This document shows, one piece after another, positions 6,078 to 11,417 of a stretch of 11,417 nt of DNA. Source of the DNA: JAZLIC01 sp045617225 (GTDB lineage: Bacteria > Bacillota > Clostridia > Monoglobales > Monoglobaceae); contig JAZLIC010000141.1 in assembly GCA_045617225.1 (NCBI GenBank), positions 1 through 11,417 on the forward strand, written 5' to 3'. Under the pieces are notes generated by a model that saw only the letters and a program-made list of their open reading frames with translations, was not told the origin of the DNA and ran no database searches. Position numbers and translations under genes: made by a program. Each line of letters opens with the position of its first letter. The stretch's first letter is position 1.

Positions 6078-6324
6078 AAATAATAACCTCCTAAAATAGC
6101 TTCTGTTTAAAAGTCAAAGCCCACAATTTATTGCTTGTATTTTATCACATTATAATGTAAAATGTTAGAGACTATTTATACAAATTTAAAAAAATCTTTT
6201 TAGTGAATTTGTATAGTGCATTTAAAAATGCCGAAAAAGTACACAAAAATGTGAATATCTCTTGAATTCTTTTACATTAAATAGTATAATTCAAATCATT
6301 ACATTGGAAGGAGCGTTTAACAAA
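6078..6324. promoter_or_regulatory. Divergent regulatory region between the ABC ATPase gene and argC, with inverted repeats
   Basis: An AT-rich 247-bp region. It holds the perfect palindrome ACATTATAATGT (6148-6157), which contains a TATAAT on each strand; the minus-strand one (6149-6154) may be the -10 of the ATPase gene, but no good -35 accompanies it. It also holds a perfect 10-bp inverted repeat, TATACAAATT (6177-6186) and AATTTGTATA (6206-6215), and a small hairpin GCATTT/AAATGC (6218-6231). The first two could be operators. The argC promoter is listed separately. Confidence 0.5.
6262..6290 (+). promoter_or_regulatory. argCB promoter
   Basis: TTGAAT (6262-6267), a 17-bp spacer and a perfect TATAAT (6285-6290). 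Transcription should begin near 6297, leaving a leader of about 28 nt. Two TGAAT half-sites at 6252 and 6263, each followed at the right distance by a degenerate right half (CTTGA and TTACA), loosely resemble ArgR boxes and overlap the -35. Arginine repression is plausible but not proven by the sequence. Confidence 0.85.
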
Positions 6325-7362
6325 ATGATACGAGTTGGAGTATTGGGCGGAACCGGCTATGCAGGGATTGAAGTTGTGCGTTTGCTTACAACACACCCCA
6401 TGGCAGAAATTACACGTGTTGTTTCCAAAACATATGCAGGCACGCCCTTATCTGAAATATATCCTAACTTAAAGGGTATTCTTGACATAAACTGTACAGA
6501 GCTTGACCTTGACGATATTGCGGCAAACTGTGATGTTGTCTTTACCGCACTCCCCCACGGGGCATCAAAGGAGGTTGTTCCCGACCTGTACCGCAGAGGC
6601 CTTAAAGTTATTGACCTTAGCGGCGACTTCCGCTATAACGATGTAAAGGTTTACGAAAAGTGGTATGGCCCCCACGACAATCCTGAACTTTTAGACGAAG
6701 CGGTTTACGGTCTTTGCGAACTTCACAGAGATGAAATTAAAGGAAAACGCCTCATCGGCAATCCGGGTTGTTATACCACCTGTTCTATCTTAGGTATGGC
6801 GCCTTTGGTAAGTGCCGGACTAATCGACAACAAAAGCATTATAATTGACGCAAAATCAGGCGTTACGGGTGCCGGCAGAGGCACTGCAATTCCTTCAATG
6901 TTTTGTGAATGTACCGAAACCATGAAGGCATACAAGGTTGCAACACACCGTCACACCTCCGAGATTGAGCAGGAGCTTTCCCTCCTTGCCGGCGAGGATA
7001 TTATCCTTTCATTCACGCCGCACCTTGCACCTATGAAGCGCGGCATTCTTGCAACAGAGTATGCAAACTTAAATTGCAAAAAGACAACCGAAGAAATTGT
7101 TGATTTATATAAAGAATTTTACAAGGGCGAGGAGTTTATCCGCATCTATGATGCAGGCACCCTCCCGGAGGTTAAACATATAAGCGGCTCTAACTATGTT
7201 GCCATCGGCCTAACCGTTGACCCAAGGCTTAATCGTGTCATCGTGATTTCATGTGTAGACAACTTGATAAAAGGTGCCGCCGGACAGGCAATCCAGAATA
7301 TGAACATTATCTGCGGCATTGACGAAAACACAGGTCTTACCGCACCCGGATACTATCTGTAA
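6325..7362 (+). CDS. argC: N-acetyl-gamma-glutamyl-phosphate reductase
   Basis: A 345-residue cytosolic enzyme that reduces N-acetylglutamyl phosphate to N-acetylglutamate semialdehyde with NADPH, the third step of arginine synthesis. The N-terminal Rossmann loop GGTGYAG is at 8-14. The catalytic cysteine is Cys149 in GNPGCYTT, the type-1 ArgC signature. KSGVTGAGR and the histidine of THRHTSEIEQE follow, both typical of the active site. Length and ends are normal. The start is the ATG at 6325 because GGAAGGAG (6306-6313) precedes it; an upstream in-frame TTG coincides with the -35 box and cannot be transcribed. argB follows after 20 bp in the same operon. Confidence 0.97.
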   Translation: MIRVGVLGGTGYAGIEVVRLLTTHPMAEITRVVSKTYAGTPLSEIYPNLKGILDINCTELDLDDIAANCDVVFTALPHGASKEVVPDLYRRGLKVIDLSGDFRYNDVKVYEKWYGPHDNPELLDEAVYGLCELHRDEIKGKRLIGNPGCYTTCSILGMAPLVSAGLIDNKSIIIDAKSGVTGAGRGTAIPSMFCECTETMKAYKVATHRHTSEIEQELSLLAGEDIILSFTPHLAPMKRGILATEYANLNCKKTTEEIVDLYKEFYKGEEFIRIYDAGTLPEVKHISGSNYVAIGLTVDPRLNRVIVISCVDNLIKGAAGQAIQNMNIICGIDENTGLTAPGYYL

Positions 7363-7382
7363 TTCTTTTTGGAGGTTTGGTT

Positions 7383-8252
7383 ATGCAAGAACTTATTAAA
7401 AAAGCCGGAATACTCGTTGAGGCATTACCCTATATACAAAAGCTCAACGGAAAGACAGTTGTTATTAAATACGGCGGTAATGCAATGATAAACGACGACC
7501 TTAAAAATAAGGTAATGGAGGATATTACTCTGCTTAAATATATCGGTATCCACCCTGTTGTCGTACATGGCGGCGGTCCCGATATATCCGCTGCTCTTAA
7601 AGAGCATAATATTGAGAGCAAATTCATAAACGGTCTGCGTGTTACCGACAAGCAAACCATGGATATTGCACAGATGGTTTTGATAGGCAAGACCAACAAA
7701 GAAATCGTTTCCCTTTTAGGGGTAAACGGAGGCAAAGGACTTGGTATATCAGGTATCGACGGACGGCTTATTGAATGCAAAAAGCAGTACACGGAGGTTG
7801 ACGGAACAAAGACCGACATTGGCTATGTGGGCGATATTGTCACCGTCAATGCCAAAGTTTTGGAGGCCATTTCAAGCAACGATTACATACCTGTAATTGC
7901 CCCCATCGGCGTAGATGAAGAAGGTAACAGCTACAACATAAACGCAGACACGGTTGCAGGAGCGGTTGCCGCCGCTTTGGAAGCGGAAAAGCTGATGCTC
8001 CTTACCGATACGGAAGGCGTGCGTGAGTCTGCTGACAGTCCTGAAATTATTTGCGAGATTTCCAAAAAAGAAATAAATGAGATGATAGCCGACGGCAGAA
8101 TAGTCGGCGGAATGATTCCTAAGGTAAAGGGTTGCATTAAAGCTATTGATGCCGGCGTTAATAAGGTGCATATCATTGACGGCCGCATACCGCATTGCCT
8201 GCTTCTTGAAATCTTTACCGATAAGGGTATCGGAACTATGATAACAGGCTAA
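7383..8252 (+). CDS. argB: Acetylglutamate kinase
   Basis: A 289-residue cytosolic amino-acid kinase that phosphorylates N-acetylglutamate with ATP, the second step of arginine synthesis. Diagnostic motifs in order are KYGGNAM (29-35), HGGGP (62-66), GKTNKEI (102-108), NINADTVAG (185-193) and GGMIPKV (242-248). About 25 residues, predicted helical, precede KYGG, and the C-terminus reads HCLLLEIFTDKGIGTMI. In the family both features mark the hexameric, arginine-inhibited form, so feedback inhibition is inferred. The start is the ATG at 7383, seven bases after GGAGG (7371-7375); a TTG two codons earlier overlaps the SD. It is the second and last gene after argC. The other arginine genes (argJ, argD, argF) are not present here. 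An inverted-repeat element begins just after the stop. Confidence 0.97.
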   Translation: MQELIKKAGILVEALPYIQKLNGKTVVIKYGGNAMINDDLKNKVMEDITLLKYIGIHPVVVHGGGPDISAALKEHNIESKFINGLRVTDKQTMDIAQMVLIGKTNKEIVSLLGVNGGKGLGISGIDGRLIECKKQYTEVDGTKTDIGYVGDIVTVNAKVLEAISSNDYIPVIAPIGVDEEGNSYNINADTVAGAVAAALEAEKLMLLTDTEGVRESADSPEIICEISKKEINEMIADGRIVGGMIPKVKGCIKAIDAGVNKVHIIDGRIPHCLLLEIFTDKGIGTMITG

Positions 8253-8254
8253 AA

Positions 8255-8379
8255 ATGGGATGTTAAAAAAGTCCAGACTGTCAAAAACTTTTAACTATGA
8301 ACAAACTACACCTCTCAGCGTACCCTATGTACGCCTTCGGGTTAGGTTTGTCCATTCTGAACATTTTTACCTATCCCAT
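8255..8379. repeat. 125-bp imperfect inverted-repeat element between argB and spoVG
   Basis: The ends are ATGGGAT (8255-8261) and ATCCCAT (8373-8379). Moving inward, TTAAAAA pairs with TTTTTAC after a small bulge, CCAGA faces TCTGAA, and ACAAACTACACC (8301-8312) faces GGGTTAGGTTTGT (8339-8351). The tip is a perfect hairpin, GCGTAC-CCTAT-GTACGC (8318-8334). An alternative hairpin, GTTAAAAAAGT with ACTTTTAAC (8262-8295), competes with the outer arm. No ORF is inside. It could be a short palindromic intergenic repeat (MITE-like) or a structured 3' UTR; the sequence alone does not decide. Confidence 0.6.
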
Positions 8380-8381
8380 AA

Positions 8382-8421
8382 AAAATCGGCTGTAAAAACA
8401 AATGTTTTTACAGCCGATTTT
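8382..8421. terminator. Bidirectional terminator between argB and spoVG
   Basis: A perfect 18-bp stem (8382-8399 with 8404-8421) with a 4-nt AAAT loop; its centre is ATCGGCTGTAAAAAC. The outer A/T runs provide the U tract on both strands. It ends the argCB transcript and, in the other direction, spoVG, whose stop codon is only 7 bp away. Confidence 0.92.
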
Positions 8422-8427
8422 CACTTT

Positions 8428-8700
8428 TTACTCTGCGGCACTTTCGTCCTCTGTTTCGTCATACTTTTCGAGAATCTTCTCATGCAAAAGCTGACGCATG
8501 TCCGAAGTGATAGGATGTGCTATATCTTTATAATCGCCATCAGGTGTCTTTCTGCTTGGCATAGCGATGAATAATTTTTCCTCGCCCTGAATAACTTTGA
8601 TGTCATGAACAACGAATGCGTTGTCAAATGTAACTGATGCGACAGCCTTCATCCTTCCCTCCGAATTGATTTTTCTAACTCTGATGTCTGTAATCTCCAT
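8428..8700 (-). CDS. spoVG: SpoVG family septation/regulatory protein
   Basis: A 90-residue protein matching SpoVG throughout: MEITDIRVRKI at the N-terminus, then MKAVASVTFDNAFVVHDIKVI, and FIAMPSRKTPDGDYKDIAHPI in the middle, ending in an acidic tail. The length is typical. In Bacillus SpoVG acts early in sporulation and septation, and in several Firmicutes SpoVG proteins bind nucleic acid and act as global regulators; applying this here is inference. The gene does not prove the host sporulates, because non-sporulating Firmicutes also carry it. The ATG at 8698-8700 matches the conserved start, with GGGAGG (8711-8716) about ten bases upstream. A hairpin in the leader sits two bases before that SD. 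The gene is alone in its transcript and divergent from murC. Confidence 0.96.
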   Translation of the reverse strand: MEITDIRVRKINSEGRMKAVASVTFDNAFVVHDIKVIQGEEKLFIAMPSRKTPDGDYKDIAHPITSDMRQLLHEKILEKYDETEDESAAE

Positions 8701-8718
8701 AAAGAACTTCCCTCCCTT

Positions 8719-8734
8719 GCAGACCAAAGTCTGC
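8719..8734 (-). promoter_or_regulatory. Leader hairpin abutting the spoVG Shine-Dalgarno
   Basis: On the minus strand GCAGAC-TTTG-GTCTGC is a perfect 6-bp hairpin whose 3' side ends two bases before GGGAGG. It could stabilise the mRNA or affect ribosome access. It has no U tract and is not a terminator. Confidence 0.6.
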
Positions 8735-8761
8735 TAATATAAAATTATTTTTTTCATAGTA

Positions 8762-8790
8762 TTGTAAATTCAGACAAAACATAGTATAAT
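8762..8790 (+). promoter_or_regulatory. murC promoter
   Basis: TTGTAA (8762-8767), a 17-bp spacer and a perfect TATAAT (8785-8790). Transcription should begin near 8797, giving a leader of about 36 nt. The -10 overlaps the predicted -10 of the spoVG promoter on the other strand. Confidence 0.8.
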
Positions 8791-8814
8791 AGTATGTATA
8801 ATATTCAGACTCAA
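8786..8814 (-). promoter_or_regulatory. Candidate spoVG promoter overlapping the murC promoter
   Basis: The minus strand shows TTGAGT (8809-8814), a 17-bp spacer and TATTAT (8786-8791). The start would be near 8779, with a leader of about 79 nt. No convincing sigma-H-type site, as known for Bacillus spoVG, was seen. Confidence 0.55.
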
Positions 8815-8832
8815 AGAAAAGAGGCTATGTTT

Positions 8833-10212
8833 ATGTCAACATTTTCTATTTCCGATATCAAAACCGGTGCAAGCGTGCATATGATAGGCATCGGTGGAAT
8901 AAGTATGAGCGCACTTGCCGAAATACTATCCTATTTTGGCTACAAAGTAAGCGGCTCTGACGCACACGCATCTGCTATGACAGAGAAGCTGCAAAAAAAC
9001 AACATAGATGTAAAAATCGGTCAATGCGCGGAGAATATTCCGCAAAACGCCGCACTAATATGCTATACTGCCGCTATATCGGATAAAAATCCGGAGCTTG
9101 TTGCGGCACGAAAGCTTGGTATACCTGTTATCGAAAGGGCAGAACTGCTTGGTGCAATAATGGAAAAGTATAAATACCCAATAGCGGTTGCAGGCACGCA
9201 CGGAAAGACAACAACGACATCAATGCTGTCCCTTGCCTTGCTCAATGCAAATACCGACCCAACAATTTTGGTAGGAGGCAACCTCCCCGAAATCGGCGGC
9301 AACTATCGCATCGGCGGCGATGAATACCTGCCTTTTGAAGCCTGCGAATATGTGGAAAGCTTTCTACACTTTCACCCATATGTATCTATAATAACGAATG
9401 TAGATGAAGACCATTTGGATTATTTCAAGGATATAGAACATATTATAACATCATTCGGGAAATTTGCAAGCCTTACACACCCCCTTGGGTGCATTATTGT
9501 TTGTTCTGACGATAAAAACGCCCCAAAAGTTGTACAAAACACACAAAAAAAAGTTATATATTATGGTGTTAAGAATCAAAATGCACACTATACCGCACGC
9601 AATATAAAGATTAGTGAGGACGGTCTTCCTACCTTTGATATATATCACCTGAGCGACAAGCTTACGACCGTTTCATTAAGCGTTGCCGGTGACCATAATA
9701 TCTTAAATGCAGTTGCAGTTATTGCGGCGATTGACTTTTTGGGCATTGATATAGCGGCGGCAACAAAGGGACTTGAAGCATTTAAGGGTACGGAGCGTCG
9801 TTTTGAACATATCGGCAAGGTTGGCGACATTGATGTGGTTGACGATTATGCCCATCACCCAACCGAAATCCGTGCTACTTTGGAAACCGCAAAGAAAATG
9901 CAATATAAAAATGTGTGGACCGTATTCCAGCCGCACACCTACACACGCACAAAGGCACTGCTTGACGATTTTGCGGAGGCTCTTAAAATATCCGACAAGG
10001 TCATTATCGCCGATGTATATCCGGCAAGAGAGGAATACGACGGTACAATTCACTCCTGTGATTTGGCACTGAAAATACCAAACGGCGTTTATATAAACGA
10101 TTTTGGTGCAATAGAACGCTACCTGCGAAAATATGCAAAGGACGGCGACTTGATAATCACTATGGGCGCCGGTGATGTATGGAAGATAGGGTATAGTATG
10201 ACGGGCAAATAA
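8833..10212 (+). CDS. murC: UDP-N-acetylmuramate--L-alanine ligase
   Basis: A 459-residue cytosolic ligase that adds L-alanine to UDP-MurNAc with ATP, the first amino-acid step of peptidoglycan precursor synthesis. In order: the UDP-binding loop GIGGISMSALA (19-29), ATP loop GTHGKTTTT (121-129), the EACEY..SFLHF segment in the central domain, NVDEDHLDYF, ERRFE, then VVDDYAHHPTEI and QPHTYTRTK in the C-terminal domain, and GAGDVWKIG near the end. Length is normal. The start is the ATG at 8833, eight bases from the SD AAAGAGG; an ATG two codons earlier is too close to the SD, and the in-frame ATG at 8794 lies before the predicted transcription start. It is a single-gene unit between a divergent promoter region and a terminator. 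EACEY replaces the EADESDGSF form of proteobacterial MurC; I recall similar variants in Clostridia. Confidence 0.97.
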   Translation: MSTFSISDIKTGASVHMIGIGGISMSALAEILSYFGYKVSGSDAHASAMTEKLQKNNIDVKIGQCAENIPQNAALICYTAAISDKNPELVAARKLGIPVIERAELLGAIMEKYKYPIAVAGTHGKTTTTSMLSLALLNANTDPTILVGGNLPEIGGNYRIGGDEYLPFEACEYVESFLHFHPYVSIITNVDEDHLDYFKDIEHIITSFGKFASLTHPLGCIIVCSDDKNAPKVVQNTQKKVIYYGVKNQNAHYTARNIKISEDGLPTFDIYHLSDKLTTVSLSVAGDHNILNAVAVIAAIDFLGIDIAAATKGLEAFKGTERRFEHIGKVGDIDVVDDYAHHPTEIRATLETAKKMQYKNVWTVFQPHTYTRTKALLDDFAEALKISDKVIIADVYPAREEYDGTIHSCDLALKIPNGVYINDFGAIERYLRKYAKDGDLIITMGAGDVWKIGYSMTGK

Positions 10213-10255
10213 AAATTTAGTACGGGCGGCACAATGTGCCGCCCGTGCTAAATTT
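10213..10255. terminator. Bidirectional terminator between murC and the zinc-ribbon gene
   Basis: A 20-bp stem, 10213-10232 with 10236-10255, has one G-T mismatch and a 3-nt loop. The core is ACGGGCGGCAC / GTGCCGCCCGT, flanked by AAATTTAG / CTAAATTT. It begins right at the murC stop and overlaps the stop of the convergent gene, so it probably serves both. The U tracts are short. Confidence 0.85.
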
Positions 10256-10577
10256 ATACGCTTAAAACTTCTTCGGCTTTTTCAAGGTCGTCCTCGCTCA
10301 CATATATACACACGCCGAGGATTGTTCTGCCGAGAAAAATCTTATTATAGCCGTCGCTTCCCTGATATTTCTTGAAGGCAAAGATTCCCTCATTTTTAAG
10401 CTTTGCTATGATAACCTCCGCTTCAAAATCATCTGCCGCCTCGTATAAAAACACAGGTGCGGCGTTGCTTATTATCGGCTCATCTGTATGCGGCAGAGCC
10501 TCTGTTAATGGGCAGTCGCATTCCGGACAGAAAGTATATCCGTCACGGTATTCCGCCTTGCATTTCGGACAAATCAT
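10254..10577 (-). CDS. Zinc-ribbon plus DUF2007 (putative signal-transducing) protein
   Basis: A 107-residue protein in two parts. Residues 1-22 form a zinc ribbon with two CxxC pairs (CPKC at 3-6 and CPEC at 17-20). Residues about 42-107, VFLYEAADDFEAEVIIAKLKNEGI through IYVSEDDLEKAEEVL, match the DUF2007 domain: a beta-alpha fold whose E-A-x-x-I-x-x-x-L-x-x-x-G-I helix is characteristic. The function is unknown and the 'signal transducing' family name is only a label. Its ATG overlaps the rsmA stop by four bases (ATGA, 10574-10577), with the SD GGGAG inside the end of rsmA, so the two are translationally coupled. The family is recognised from memory of its motif and not from a search. Confidence 0.8.
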   Translation of the reverse strand: MICPKCKAEYRDGYTFCPECDCPLTEALPHTDEPIISNAAPVFLYEAADDFEAEVIIAKLKNEGIFAFKKYQGSDGYNKIFLGRTILGVCIYVSEDDLEKAEEVLSV

Positions 10578-11417
10578 TTTATCACTCCCAATTCATTTGA
10601 AAGCTCCGCAAACTCAGGCACAGACAGTACCTCGCCACGCACGGTTGAGGATAGTTCCATCTTGGTTAAGACTTTTAAAATCTTCTCTTTTGATACATTG
10701 ATATAGGGACTGCCGGAGAGTGCATTTACCAAGGTTTTGCGTCTTTGACCGAAGGCGGACTTGACCACTTTAAAGAAGAAGTCCGTATCCAAAACCTCTG
10801 CCGGCGGCTCCTCTCTCACTGTCAGGTTTATCACGCTTGACGCAACCTTCGGCTGCGGCATAAAGCAATGCGGCTCTGCCTTTAAAATTATTTTCGGCTC
10901 TGTATAGACCTGCCCCGCCCCCGACAACGCACCGTAATCCTTGCCGCCGGGAGATGCCGCCATTCTGAGTGCAACCTCCTTTTGCACCATCAAGGTCATA
11001 CCCAAGACGGGCAGACCGCTCTCCAAAAGGCCCATAACGATTGGGGTGGTGATGTAGTAAGGGAGGTTTGCGGTGACAATAAAGCCCTCATCGCCGAAAT
11101 AAGTATGCGTCAGCTCCGATAAGTCTACCTTTAAAATATCGTTATTTATAAGAGTAAAGTTATCAAAGTCCGCCATAGATTCATTTAACACAGGGATAAG
11201 GTTTTTATCTATCTCCACAGAAACAAGGCGTTTTGCTTTTTGGGCAATCACCTGCGACAATGTGCCTGCGCCTGCACCGATTTCAAGCACATTTTTGCTT
11301 TCGTCTATGCCTGATGCGTCAACAATTTTATTTAAGATATTTTGGTCGATTAAAAAGTTCTGTCCCAAGCTTTTTGTAAAGGAAAATTCGTGCCTCTGCA
11401 GAAGCTCTTTAAGGACA
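10574..11417 (-). CDS. rsmA: 16S rRNA dimethyladenosine transferase (RsmA/KsgA), 5' end outside the window
   Basis: A cytosolic SAM-dependent methyltransferase that dimethylates the two adjacent adenosines in helix 45 of 16S rRNA during 30S assembly. About 280 residues are visible; the frame stays open to the right edge, where VLKELLQRHEFSFTKSLGQN reads into the conserved KSLGQNFL motif, so the TTG at 11366-11368 is an internal leucine and the true start is beyond the window. SAM motif I is VLEIGAGAGTLS, the acidic residue of motif II is in VSVEID, the NLPYYITTP motif is the catalytic loop of the family, and FGQRRKTLVNAL marks the C-terminal domain. Only about 10-15 N-terminal residues should be missing. 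The gene overlaps the downstream zinc-ribbon gene by four bases. Confidence 0.97.
   Translation of the reverse strand, partial: VLKELLQRHEFSFTKSLGQNFLIDQNILNKIVDASGIDESKNVLEIGAGAGTLSQVIAQKAKRLVSVEIDKNLIPVLNESMADFDNFTLINNDILKVDLSELTHTYFGDEGFIVTANLPYYITTPIVMGLLESGLPVLGMTLMVQKEVALRMAASPGGKDYGALSGAGQVYTEPKIILKAEPHCFMPQPKVASSVINLTVREEPPAEVLDTDFFFKVVKSAFGQRRKTLVNALSGSPYINVSKEKILKVLTKMELSSTVRGEVLSVPEFAELSNELGVIK

Noticed and set aside
6262..6324. Extended argC start at an in-frame TTG (6262)
   Set aside because: That codon is part of the -35 box and lies upstream of the transcription start; the ATG at 6325 has a strong SD.
8300..8345. TPP-riboswitch-like CUGAGA on the minus strand of the inverted-repeat element
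   Set aside because: The remaining conserved TPP-aptamer segments are absent and no thiamine gene follows.

Overview
The window looks like a chromosomal segment of a low-GC, anaerobic Gram-positive bacterium of the Clostridia. The evidence is strong Shine-Dalgarno (SD) sites, promoters close to the -35/-10 consensus with 17-bp spacers, many U-tailed hairpin terminators, a SpoVG gene, and protein sequences of clostridial type (ProA, ArgC/ArgB, MurC, MsmX-type ATPase, RsmA). No phage, transposase or CRISPR genes are visible. I cannot name a species.

Layout, left to right. (1) The 3' end of proA (+) ends at a strong bidirectional terminator (355-406). (2) A three-gene minus-strand operon reads from a promoter at 4071-4099 down to the same terminator: an Asp-box sialidase-fold protein with no signal peptide (GTG start), an EutH-family permease, and a DUF2238/YjdF-like membrane protein. 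(3) At 4194-4367 (-) lies a 57-codon ORF with an excellent SD. (4) At 4385-4910 there are two diverged tandem copies of a ~255-bp unit, all on the minus strand. Each has its own promoter, a ~206-nt structured RNA region with a long closing stem and apical hairpin, a conserved 3' tail, and a UUCG-tetraloop terminator. This is the most unusual part of the window. (5) A stand-alone MsmX/UgpC-type sugar ABC ATPase (-) follows. (6) After a 247-bp divergent intergenic region with several inverted repeats comes the argC-argB operon (+). (7) A 125-bp imperfect palindromic element and a perfect 18-bp terminator stem separate argB from the convergent spoVG (-). (8) spoVG and murC (+) are divergent, and their predicted promoters overlap at the -10 boxes. 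(9) murC converges, across another bidirectional terminator, on a translationally coupled pair: rsmA (-, 5' end beyond the window) and a zinc-ribbon/DUF2007 protein.

Functionally, most genes are housekeeping: proline and arginine synthesis, peptidoglycan precursor synthesis, rRNA dimethylation, a developmental/RNA-binding regulator and carbohydrate-uptake ATPase. The accessory content is the sialidase-like/EutH-like/DUF2238 operon, plausibly uptake plus intracellular breakdown of an unidentified compound, and the tandem RNA locus upstream of the 57-aa ORF. In that locus the second RNA's terminator sits directly in front of the ORF's SD, so the RNA may be both an independent small RNA and an attenuating leader.
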